Shown piece by piece: positions 1-7,203 of a stretch of 7,203 nucleotides of DNA. How positions within the stretch are numbered: position 1 is the stretch's first letter; every line of letters begins with the position of its first letter. Source of the DNA: Rickettsia typhi (GTDB lineage: Bacteria > Pseudomonadota > Alphaproteobacteria > Rickettsiales > UBA1997). Location of the stretch: NCBI GenBank assembly GCA_945903615.1, contig CAMDOL010000073.1:1-7203 (forward strand), given 5' to 3'. Below the pieces are notes generated by a model. The model was given only the letters and a program-made list of their open reading frames with translations. It was not told where the DNA came from and did not search any database. A program made the position numbers and the translations under genes.

Positions 1-540
1 AGTAGACCCGCCAAATAGTATAACTACATTCCGAGCTGAACCACCATCTGGAATTATATTATCAAATGCCCAAGCACCGTTTTTACTTTTTGAAGCAGGA
101 AGATTAACTCCACCAGTTAGAGCGGGAGTGAACGGAGTTTCTGTTTTAATGTTGGCAGCGGCGGGAGTGAAAGAATCGCTAACGAAGTTATCGTTTTTAA
201 GCACTTGCCAAGCGAGGTTACCTTCCATTCTGAAATTCGTCGTAGCAGGAGAAACAAAAGAAATTAGCCCGTCACCATTACCAAAAGCATTGTCTGGGTT
301 AGTGTCTCCGATGGTAGTTGCAAGATCACCAGGTAAACCAGAATATTTTGCAAAAAAGCTATTAACTGCGGTTTGATAACCTCTGGCTTCAGAAGCGATG
401 CCACGAAGCTCAGCGTTTTTGATCAAGCTGGCACCACCAGTAACACCAGCAACTAACAAGCCAATGATGATAAGGACGATGGACAATTCGATTAGTGAAA
501 ATGCCTTTCTTTTTTTGTTTGTGAAAGTTTTTTTGTTCAT
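1..540 (-). CDS. Type IV pilin / type II secretion pseudopilin-like protein (C-terminus beyond window)
   Basis: Read on the minus strand from the ATG at 538-540, the frame is open for 180 codons and runs off the left edge, so the C-terminus is missing. The protein starts with a short basic leader (MNKKTFTNKKRKA) followed by FSLIELSIVLIIIGLLVAG, the class III signal and hydrophobic helix of type IV pilins and pseudopilins. Predicted cleavage is after Ala13, leaving Phe at +1 and Glu at +5. The -1 residue is Ala rather than the usual Gly. Residues about 41-60 continue the N-terminal alpha-helix (KNAELRGIASEARGYQTAVN), then comes FFAKYSGLPGD, a pattern common in bacterial pseudopilins. The rest is a Gly/Asn/Pro-rich globular part without a recognisable enzyme motif. 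Known role of the family: assembly into a pilus or secretion pseudopilus after processing by a prepilin peptidase, which is encoded upstream at 2531-3280. No Shine-Dalgarno sequence is visible. Pilus versus type II secretion cannot be decided from this fragment. Confidence 0.9.
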   Translation of the reverse strand, partial: MNKKTFTNKKRKAFSLIELSIVLIIIGLLVAGVTGGASLIKNAELRGIASEARGYQTAVNSFFAKYSGLPGDLATTIGDTNPDNAFGNGDGLISFVSPATTNFRMEGNLAWQVLKNDNFVSDSFTPAAANIKTETPFTPALTGGVNLPASKSKNGAWAFDNIIPDGGSARNVVILFGGST

Positions 541-602
541 AATTTAGAAAAATTAGGGTTATTAAAATAATAATAAAGATAATCCGATAAATTTGTTTTG
601 AA

Positions 603-631
603 TAATTAAAGTAGAGAATAATTTAAGTCAA
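603..631 (-). promoter_or_regulatory. Weak candidate promoter for the pilin gene
   Basis: On the minus strand TTGACT (626-631) matches the -35 consensus at five of six positions. At a spacing of 17 nt lies TAATTA (603-608), a poor -10. The whole 541-670 stretch is very AT-rich, so chance matches are easy. The 174-nt gap and the terminator-like hairpin after greA argue that the pilin has its own promoter somewhere here, but this exact site is tentative. Confidence 0.25.
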
Positions 632-670
632 TAAATATTTTGTAGGATATATGTTTATGATACAATAAAG

Positions 671-705
671 GGCACCTCTAAAAATTCTAATTTTTTCAAG
701 GTGTC
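671..705 (-). terminator. Terminator-like hairpin after greA; member of a short palindromic repeat family
   Basis: Ten nucleotides past the greA stop, the minus strand can fold with CACCT (699-703) pairing with AGGTG (673-677), enclosing an A-run/T-run stem. It is followed on that strand by CCCTTTATTGT, a modest T-rich tail. This fits an intrinsic terminator ending the prs-to-greA run. The stem is imperfect. Bases 675-695 are identical, in inverted orientation, to 6771-6791, so this is also a copy of a dispersed repeat (see the repeat at 6761-6796). Confidence 0.55.
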
Positions 706-714
706 ATAAAGGAA

Positions 715-1191
715 TTATTTAAAAAATATTTCTAGTATTTCGTAAGCAACTATTCCACCCGGAGTTTTAATTTCAACCTCATCACCAATCTTTTTCCCCA
801 TCAATGCCTGAGCCACTGGAGAAGTGTTTGAAATTAATCCAGCATCAATATCGGCCTCATATTCACTGACAATTTTATAGATGACTTTTTTCTCATTTTC
901 AGAATTTTCTAATTTTACTGTTGCACCAAATCGAACCATATCTCCTGATAAAGACGCAATATCAACCAATTCTGCACGCGCTAATTTATCTTCAAAATTA
1001 GCAATCATTGCTTCAATCATACTTTGTTTTTCCCGAGAGCTGTGATATTCAGCATTTTCTTTTAAATCACCGAGTTCTCTGGCGGTTGCAACGGCGATGA
1101 TTATATTGGGACGCTGAACATTTTTCAAATTTTCAATTTCAGCCTTTAATTTATTATAACCTTCTTTGGTGATTAAAAATTTTTCTGACAT
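715..1191 (-). CDS. greA: Transcription elongation factor GreA
   Basis: The 158-residue product has the usual GreA length. It binds the RNA polymerase secondary channel and stimulates cleavage of backtracked RNA, rescuing stalled complexes. The N-terminal coiled-coil domain (about 1-77) holds the diagnostic tip motif ARELGDLKENAEYHSSREKQ (37-56) with the acidic residues Asp42 and Glu45 that coordinate the catalytic Mg2+ in the family. The C-terminal FKBP-like domain (about 83-158) shows SPVAQALMGKKIGDEVEI and TPGG followed by YEIL, all typical. The start ATG is 17 nt after the ahcY stop, with no Shine-Dalgarno sequence, so it is probably the last gene of the prs-cycM-pilD-ahcY run. A hairpin lies directly downstream. 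No unusual residues were seen; the identification is secure. Confidence 0.97.
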   Translation of the reverse strand: MSEKFLITKEGYNKLKAEIENLKNVQRPNIIIAVATARELGDLKENAEYHSSREKQSMIEAMIANFEDKLARAELVDIASLSGDMVRFGATVKLENSENEKKVIYKIVSEYEADIDAGLISNTSPVAQALMGKKIGDEVEIKTPGGIVAYEILEIFFK

Positions 1192-1208
1192 AAGTTTTGG
1201 TTATTTTA

Positions 1209-3279
<2,071 letters not shown>

Positions 3280-3280
<1 letters not shown>

Positions 3281-3876
3281 TATTTTCCTTGTTGTTTTAA
3301 GTAGGCGATAACATTAGCACGATCTTTATCTTTCTTCAAACCAGCAAAACCCATTTTAGTTCCTGGGGCAAAATCTTTGGGTTTGGTTAGCCACAAATTT
3401 AAATCTTCAACGCTCCAGCTTCCAGCTTTAGATTGCAAAGCTGCAGAATAATTAAAGCCAGAAATTGAAGCTCTTTTTCTGCCCACTATACCGTAAAGAT
3501 TTGGCCCAACTTTATTTCCTCCGCCTTGTGCAACGCTGTGGCAAGTGGCACATTTTTTGAAAACTTTTGCTCCCGCATCAATATCGGCATTTTTAACCAG
3601 AGTAACAATATCAGTTGCTGCCAGCTTGGCTTTGGAATCTGTTTTAAGCTCTCCAGAATTGCCAGTTTTGACTGCGCCAGCATTATCTGTGGCAACTTTA
3701 ATTTCAACTTCAAAACCTCTTTTTACCATTTTTTTTGGATTATAAAGTAAGTATGAAATAAAGACTGACAAAGCCAATGCCAAAAGACCAAAACCCAAAC
3801 TGAGACCAAAATTTTTAGCAGTATTTTTTAACGATGATTTATTGTGCTCAAGGATGGAGAGGAAGTTTTTAATCAT
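3280..3876 (-). CDS. cycM: Membrane-anchored class I cytochrome c (CycM-like)
   Basis: A 198-residue protein with an uncleaved N-terminal anchor (hydrophobic residues about 24-46), a low-complexity linker (about 55-95) and a mitochondrial-type cytochrome c domain. Heme attachment is CATCH (Cys109, Cys112, His113). The domain continues with GGGNKVGPNLYGIVGRK, the family's NKVGPNL pattern, and PGTKMGFAGL supplies the distal ligand Met175. The terminal helix is RANVIAYLKQQ. Family knowledge: CycM-type proteins in alphaproteobacteria carry electrons from the bc1 complex to an aa3-type terminal oxidase while tethered to the inner membrane, facing the periplasm. The specific partner is inferred. 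The gene starts 3 nt after the prs stop and ends overlapping the prepilin peptidase start, so all three are probably translated from one message. No functional link to either neighbour is obvious. Confidence 0.92.
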
Positions 3877-3879
3877 TTT

Positions 3880-4824
3880 TTAATTAAATAATGTTGAAAC
3901 TGAGCGCTCTTCAGAAACGCTCCTGATTGCCTCACCAAGCAAAGGAGAAATTGGAATCACGCGGATATTTTTAGCTTTTAAAACTTCTTCACCTTGGGAA
4001 ATACTGTCGGTTATTATTAGGTTAGTAAGGTTAGAATTAGCGATTTTTAAAGCAGCATTGTTGGACAAAACGCCGTGGGTAATATAAGCCGAAACTGACT
4101 TGGCACCTTTTTGCAATAAAGCATCGGCAGCGTTGACCAATGTTCCTCCCGAGTCAACAATATCGTCAATCATAATACAATGTTTTCCGGCAACATCACC
4201 GATAATGTTCATCACTTCGCTAACTCCTGCTCTTTGTCTTCTTTTGTCAACAATTGCTAATTCTGCACCTAGCTTGCTGGCAACAACTCTGGCACGCACT
4301 AAGCCGCCAACATCTGGGGAGACAATCATAAAATCTTTTATTGAGTCTTTGGCAGAAAAATTTTCCTTAATATCGCGAGAAAAAACTGGAGCGGCAAAAA
4401 GATTATCCAAAGGAATATCAAAAAAACCTTGAATTTGGCTAGCATGCAAATCTAAAGTTAAAACTCGATCCGCACCAGCTTTGACAATAATATTAGAAAC
4501 TAATTTGGCAGAAATTGGTGTTCTAGGCCCCACCTTACGATCTTGGCGTGCATAACCAAAATATGGGATCACCGCGGTGATTCTTTTGGCTGAAGCTCTG
4601 CGGAGCGCATCAATCATAATCAACAATTCCATAATGTTATCATTAGCGGGAAACGAGGTTGATTGAATCACAAATACATCTTCGCCACGAACATTCTCTT
4701 TAATTTCGACAAAAACTTCATTATCAGCAAAGCGTTTGATCTCGGCTTCAACCAAGGAAGAGCCAAGATATTTGGCAATTTCTTGTGCTAATGGCAAATT
4801 GCTATTACCGGCGAGAAGTTTCAT
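3880..4824 (-). CDS. prs: Ribose-phosphate pyrophosphokinase (PRPP synthetase)
   Basis: Converts ribose 5-phosphate and ATP to PRPP and AMP, the precursor for purine, pyrimidine, histidine, tryptophan and NAD synthesis. The 314-residue length is normal. Visible signatures: [20 protein letters not shown] (32-51), the ATP-binding YARQDRK (91-97), [18 protein letters not shown] (125-142) with the metal-site His127, [11 protein letters not shown] (169-179), the flexible-loop basic cluster DKRRQR (193-198), and the PRPP-binding loop [14 protein letters not shown] (216-229). This is a class I type enzyme with no missing key residue. It is the first gene of the minus-strand run; a candidate promoter lies upstream and a tandem hexamer sits in its leader. 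There is no Shine-Dalgarno sequence before the ATG. Having its own PRPP synthetase suggests the organism can make nucleotides rather than relying fully on import. Confidence 0.98.
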   Translation of the reverse strand: MKLLAGNSNLPLAQEIAKYLGSSLVEAEIKRFADNEVFVEIKENVRGEDVFVIQSTSFPANDNIMELLIMIDALRRASAKRITAVIPYFGYARQDRKVGPRTPISAKLVSNIIVKAGADRVLTLDLHASQIQGFFDIPLDNLFAAPVFSRDIKENFSAKDSIKDFMIVSPDVGGLVRARVVASKLGAELAIVDKRRQRAGVSEVMNIIGDVAGKHCIMIDDIVDSGGTLVNAADALLQKGAKSVSAYITHGVLSNNAALKIANSNLTNLIITDSISQGEEVLKAKNIRVIPISPLLGEAIRSVSEERSVSTLFN

Positions 4825-4837
4825 ATTAAGATTTGAA

Positions 4838-4855
4838 GATTGAGATTGAGATTGA
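4838..4855 (-). repeat. Three tandem GATTGA hexamers in the prs leader
   Basis: Three exact tandem copies of GATTGA lie at 4838-4855, flanked by degenerate partial units. They are 13 nt upstream of the prs ATG and, if the proposed promoter is right, inside the 5' untranslated leader. On the transcript they read as pyrimidine-rich TCAATC units where a ribosome binding site would normally be. Copy-number variation by slippage is conceivable but is not shown by one sequence. Confidence 0.7.
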
Positions 4856-4864
4856 GGAAGAGGC

Positions 4865-4892
4865 AGAATAACTAAATGTGATAATATTTCAA
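4865..4892 (-). promoter_or_regulatory. Candidate sigma-70-type promoter for the prs operon
   Basis: On the minus strand TTGAAA (4887-4892, five of six to the -35 consensus) is followed after 16 nt by TATTCT (4865-4870, four of six to the -10). Transcription would start about 35-40 nt upstream of the prs ATG. The position is sensible and no other good start is seen between the MITE-like element and prs, but the region is AT-rich and the match is moderate. Confidence 0.4.
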
Positions 4893-4966
4893 GAAATAAT
4901 TCCCAGCTTGGTTGGTGAAAATAAATAAATTGTTTTTTTATCCAGCAGTTAATATCATCCGCTTTT

Positions 4967-5144
4967 TTAAGGAACCTCTGAACAACTAAAAATTGATATT
5001 TCTGAGGATTTTTTGAGTAGAAATCTCATTACTTTTTGGTGGAATATTTCCATATTTCACCAAAAATAATGGAATTTATGCCAAACAAGACCAGAAAGAT
5101 CAATTTTTCTAAAACATCGTTTTAGTTATTCAGGGGTTCCTTAA
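4967..5144. mobile_element. MITE-like imperfect palindrome, 178 bp, IS5-like ends
   Basis: The outer 25 bases (4967-4991) and the reverse complement of 5120-5144 agree at 23 of 25 positions, beginning TTAAGGAACC. Similarity continues inward after an extra 11 nt or so in the right arm (AAAAATTGAT, TTTCTG and CATTA segments on both sides) up to a central hairpin at 5033-5066, a 15-bp stem with one G-T wobble and a 4-nt loop. The element is therefore one long imperfect foldback with no coding capacity. It is bounded on both sides by TTAA. This fits the YTAR target duplication known for IS5-group elements, whose ends often resemble GGAACCTCTGAA, but TTAA is palindromic and may instead belong to the inverted repeat. 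It lies between the divergent prs and sxtJ-like genes. A non-autonomous transposable element is the best reading; no transposase is in the window. Confidence 0.75.
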
Positions 5145-5152
5145 GTTTTAGC

Positions 5153-5234
5153 GCTTACGCAAAACCTACTTAATTTACTGCCAAATTTGCGTAGGCACTG
5201 TTAGTTTATAAGGCAAAATTAATTAGCTAACAGT
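5153..5234 (+). promoter_or_regulatory. Two abutting stem-loops in front of the SxtJ-like gene
   Basis: The first stem pairs 5153-5163 with 5186-5196 (11 bp, one G-T wobble, core TACGCAAA/TTTGCGTA). The second pairs 5197-5204 with 5227-5234 (ACTGTTAG/CTAACAGT, 8 bp). They touch without a spacer and both enclose a 22-nt loop. They lie 30 nt upstream of the 5265 start codon. They could form a structured leader, an operator pair or part of a degraded repeat. No known riboswitch is recognised and no convincing plus-strand promoter could be placed in 5145-5264. Confidence 0.4.
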
Positions 5235-5264
5235 TTTTCAGTCCTAAGTTTTACAAATTTTACA

Positions 5265-5657
5265 ATGAAAATTCCGACTAAAAAAGAACTGAAGAATTTT
5301 GGATTAATTTGGTCAGCAATATTTTTTATTGCCGCTTTCGTGCCAGTATTAAAAGGCTTAGAAATAAGGAGTTGGGCGCTTTATACCTGCCTAATATTTG
5401 TTGCTACTTCACTTTTTTATCCAGAGATTTATTACCAAACCAGATTCTATCAAACTTGGATCAAATTTGGCGAATTAATTGGCAAGATCAATTCCAAAAT
5501 CATCATTGCAATTTTGTTTTATGCAATCTTTATGCCGATTGGTTTGGTACTAAAAATTTTGCGTAAAGATTTGTTAGCAAAAAAACTTGATAAATCTTCC
5601 GCTAGCTATTTTATTGATCGCAAAGAACAAAGTGGCGATATGAAAAATCAATTCTAA
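5265..5657 (+). CDS. SxtJ-family small membrane protein
   Basis: A 130-residue protein with three hydrophobic segments (about 12-29, 36-52 and 78-98). The layout matches the SxtJ family: an ELKNFGLIW start, a FYPEIYYQTRFYQTWIKFGELIG segment between the second and third membrane helices, PIGLVLKILRKDLLAKKLD, then SYFIDRKE and the closing MKNQF, corresponding to the family's SYW...R and M..QF ending. SxtJ proteins are named from the saxitoxin cluster and are widespread beside carbamoyltransferases, DUF5989 proteins and SGNH hydrolases; their molecular function is not established. Here the next two plus-strand genes are exactly an SGNH hydrolase (12 nt downstream) and a DUF5989 protein, which strongly supports the call. 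The ATG has no Shine-Dalgarno sequence; a structured stretch lies upstream. Confidence 0.87.
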   Translation: MKIPTKKELKNFGLIWSAIFFIAAFVPVLKGLEIRSWALYTCLIFVATSLFYPEIYYQTRFYQTWIKFGELIGKINSKIIIAILFYAIFMPIGLVLKILRKDLLAKKLDKSSASYFIDRKEQSGDMKNQF

Positions 5658-5669
5658 TTATAATAATTT

Positions 5670-6779
5670 GTGACTAAAAAAAATAATTTTTTTGAAAAAT
5701 ATCCAAAATTAGCCAACTTTCTTCTGGCATTTATTGCGACCGCAATGTCCCTAGTGGCTTTATTTTATGTCACCAAAATTGATATTTTTCAAGATTATCC
5801 GGGTGGAGAAAAATACAGCCTATCTGACAAAGCAGTTTATGCTGCAAGATGCAACAACCGCCGCCATATCAAACTGCGCGAGCTTGAACCAAATCAAGAT
5901 CTTATCCGCACTCCGATTCAAAAATATGAAACTTTAGAATATAAACAATATCACTTAAGAACCAATAAAGATGGAATTATTGAGCCGTCTTTTGTTCATA
6001 AAGATCCTGATTTACAAATGTTTTTTCTTGGCGGATCAACAACAGAATGTGAAACTGTCGATGAAGAATTTCGTTTTCCTTACTTAGCGGGAAGAAAATT
6101 AGAAAAGGCTTTAAACATTAAAGTCAATAGCGACAACGCGGCGCGCAGCGGCAATAACTCTTTGCATTCAATCGATATTCTGCTTAATAAATTAGTAGCC
6201 TACAATCCTGATATCGTGGTAATGATGGAAAATATCAACGATCTTTCTACCCTGATGTATGAAGGAACTTATTGGAATAATAACAAAACTATTTCACCAA
6301 TTGATTGTGCTCAAAAAAATACCAGCAAGATCAGAAGAAGCAGTGATGAGTGGGACGGATCAATTTGGTATAATCGAGTTATTGCTGATCCAAAAGAACA
6401 AGATCGTTTGGTTGAGCAATATCGCCAAAATCTGCAACTATTCATCAATATTTGCCGTGCCAAAAATATCATTCCAGTGCTTATGACCCAGCCTAATCGC
6501 GTGGTCAAAGATTCTGAATTTAAAACTGGTCGCGGTGAAAATATTGATAAGATTTATACAGGGCTTTATACCAGATTTAGCAACACCATCAAACAAGTTG
6601 GTATTAAAGAAAATGTTTTGGTAATCGATTTAGAAAAGAAAGTTCCTTCTGATAAAAAATATATTTATGATGTAGTTCATGTCAACAAAGAAGGATCAAT
6701 TATAGAAGCTGATGAAATTGCTCATCAAATGGAGATTTATTTGAAGAAAATTCATTTTAAGGGTACCTCTAAAAATTAG
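5670..6779 (+). CDS. Membrane-anchored SGNH/GDSL-family hydrolase
   Basis: A 369-residue protein with an N-terminal membrane anchor (about 14-35) and an extracytoplasmic SGNH domain. Visible blocks: FFLGGSTTE (118-126) with nucleophile Ser123; NAARSGNNS (156-164) supplying the block II Gly; MENINDLS (186-193) with Asn190; and YDVVHVNKEG (333-342) with Asp334 and His337. The catalytic set is thus complete, so esterase or acyl-transfer/deacetylation activity on a glycan or lipid is plausible; the substrate is unknown. The start is GTG: an in-frame TAA at 5664-5666 excludes an earlier start, and the next in-frame ATG would remove part of the membrane anchor. The last five codons (GTSKN) and the TAG lie inside a palindromic repeat also found after greA, so the C-terminus has probably been altered by that repeat. 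It lies in a cassette with the SxtJ-like gene upstream and DUF5989 downstream. Confidence 0.88.
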   Translation: MTKKNNFFEKYPKLANFLLAFIATAMSLVALFYVTKIDIFQDYPGGEKYSLSDKAVYAARCNNRRHIKLRELEPNQDLIRTPIQKYETLEYKQYHLRTNKDGIIEPSFVHKDPDLQMFFLGGSTTECETVDEEFRFPYLAGRKLEKALNIKVNSDNAARSGNNSLHSIDILLNKLVAYNPDIVVMMENINDLSTLMYEGTYWNNNKTISPIDCAQKNTSKIRRSSDEWDGSIWYNRVIADPKEQDRLVEQYRQNLQLFINICRAKNIIPVLMTQPNRVVKDSEFKTGRGENIDKIYTGLYTRFSNTIKQVGIKENVLVIDLEKKVPSDKKYIYDVVHVNKEGSIIEADEIAHQMEIYLKKIHFKGTSKN

Positions 6780-6796
6780 AATTTTTAGAGGCGTCC
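6761..6796 (+). repeat. Short palindromic repeat overlapping the end of the SGNH hydrolase gene
   Basis: Bases 6766-6777 and 6780-6791 are perfect inverted arms of 12 bp (CCTCTAAAAATT) around a 2-nt centre, with weaker pairing of the flanking GGG/CCC. Bases 6771-6791 occur again, inverted, at 675-695 downstream of greA, and both copies have similar borders (GGG, one variable base, ACCTCT). The TAG stop of the hydrolase is in the centre (6777-6779). No T-run follows, so it is a poor intrinsic terminator here, though it could attenuate transcription or protect the 3' end between this gene and DUF5989. Confidence 0.75.
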
Positions 6797-6820
6797 CTCA
6801 ACAATTAACCATTAACTAAT

Positions 6821-6970
6821 ATGTCATTTCTAAAAGAACTGTGGCAATTTCTCAAATCAAGAAAAAAATTTTGGTTGTTGCCAATTATTATGGTTATGCT
6901 TTTGCTTGGTGCGCTCTTGATTTTTGCTCAAGGATCAGCCGTCGCTCCTTTCATCTATACCTTATTTTAA
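6821..6970 (+). CDS. DUF5989-family small membrane protein
   Basis: This 49-residue gene is short and easy to miss. The product starts MSFLKELWQFLKSRKKFWLL, has one membrane helix (about 17-36, LLPIIMVMLLLGALLIFAQ) and ends GSAVAPFIYTLF. A short amphipathic FLKELW..L..RKK segment, a single helix and an AQGSA.APFIYTLF tail are the recognisable pattern of the DUF5989 family, whose members are about 50 residues and typically sit with SxtJ proteins and carbamoyltransferases. Function is unknown; a small helper subunit of a membrane glycan-modifying complex is inference. It starts 41 nt after the hydrolase stop, across the palindromic repeat, with no Shine-Dalgarno sequence. The usual carbamoyltransferase neighbour is not in the window. 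Confidence 0.88.
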   Translation: MSFLKELWQFLKSRKKFWLLPIIMVMLLLGALLIFAQGSAVAPFIYTLF

Positions 6971-7020
6971 TATTTATTTACGGGTTGTTTTATTAATGGG
7001 TTGATTGCTTAATTCATTAT

Positions 7021-7203
7021 CGGTTTTATCACCCCCTTGAGGCCCTCCCGCTTTAAGGGAGGGTCAAACGACAAGGTCGTTTGGGGAGGGGTTAAAAATC
7101 TATCAGTTAGAAAATAAATTTATTTTTTTATTTTATATTTCTAACCCCTCCCCAAACCAGCAAGCTGGTTTGACCCTCCCTCAGGGGGAGGGTGATAACA
7201 CCG
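7021..7203. repeat. Large nested inverted repeat (about 183 bp) at the right edge
   Basis: The left arm (7021-7099) and the reverse complement of the right arm (7137-7203) share the order CGGT.TTATCACCC, GGGAGGGTCAAAC, GTTTGGGGAGGGGTTA and AAAT. Each arm holds two smaller hairpins in mirror order: CCCTCCC/GGGAGGG (7043-7063 and 7174-7192) and CAAAC...GTTTG (7065-7083 and 7153-7172). In the latter the stem tips differ (CGAC/GTCG versus CCAG/CTGG) but remain fully paired. The AT-rich centre contains a perfect 16-bp palindrome at 7111-7126. No reading frame was found in it. It begins 50 nt after the DUF5989 stop and may serve as its transcription end, but it looks like a dispersed repeat or MITE and may continue past the window. 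Confidence 0.75.

Noticed and set aside
128..376. Open plus-strand frame at the left end
   Set aside because: It lies antisense to the clear pilin reading frame and its translation has no recognisable features.
4100..4432. 110-codon plus-strand open frame
   Set aside because: It is fully antisense to prs across its conserved motifs; such frames are expected opposite a constrained gene.
4967..5144. Remnant of a transposase gene in the foldback element
   Set aside because: The interior is nearly palindromic, under 130 bp and without a usable reading frame, so it is a non-coding element.
5664..5672. Possible ATG start or frameshift before the SGNH hydrolase
   Set aside because: An in-frame TAA at 5664-5666 precedes the GTG at 5670; the GTG gives a sensible membrane-anchored N-terminus, so no frameshift is needed.
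7021..7203. CRISPR-like array suggested by repeated G/C-rich blocks
   Set aside because: The blocks are inverted rather than direct, with only two arms and no regular spacers; this is a nested palindrome.

Overview
The window looks like chromosomal DNA from an AT-rich alphaproteobacterium, possibly Rickettsiales-like. This is inferred from the membrane-anchored CycM-type cytochrome c, the low GC content and the style of the pilin, not from a marker gene. An own PRPP synthetase argues against a strict nucleotide parasite such as Rickettsia itself. Almost no gene start has a Shine-Dalgarno sequence.

Minus strand (about 4824 down to 1): a tightly packed run reads prs (PRPP synthetase), cycM (membrane-anchored cytochrome c), a prepilin peptidase, ahcY (S-adenosylhomocysteine hydrolase) and greA (transcript cleavage factor). 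The gaps are 3 nt, a 1-nt overlap, 17 nt and 17 nt, so it is probably one operon with a housekeeping, mixed-function content. A terminator-like hairpin follows greA. A further minus-strand gene after a 174-nt gap encodes a type IV pilin or pseudopilin, cut by the left window edge. The peptidase and the pilin are a plausible enzyme-substrate pair, but the peptidase carries Tyr where the second catalytic Asp (GxGD motif) is expected.

Intergenic 4825-5264: a candidate prs promoter, a hexamer tandem repeat in the prs leader, a 178-bp imperfect palindrome that looks like a MITE with IS5-like ends, and two abutting hairpins in front of the first plus-strand gene.

Plus strand (5265-6970): three small-to-medium genes form a recognisable cassette: an SxtJ-family membrane protein, a membrane-anchored SGNH/GDSL hydrolase with an intact catalytic set (GTG start), and a 49-residue DUF5989 membrane protein. 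In other bacteria these families sit beside a carbamoyltransferase in surface-glycan or secondary-metabolite loci; none is present here. The cassette is bounded by repeats: the MITE on the left, a palindromic repeat forming the end of the hydrolase gene, and a 183-bp nested palindrome running to the right edge (7021-7203).

The most unusual points are the altered active site of the prepilin peptidase, the repeat-bounded SxtJ/SGNH/DUF5989 cassette, the repeat that supplies the last codons of the hydrolase, and the large nested palindromes with compensated stem differences.
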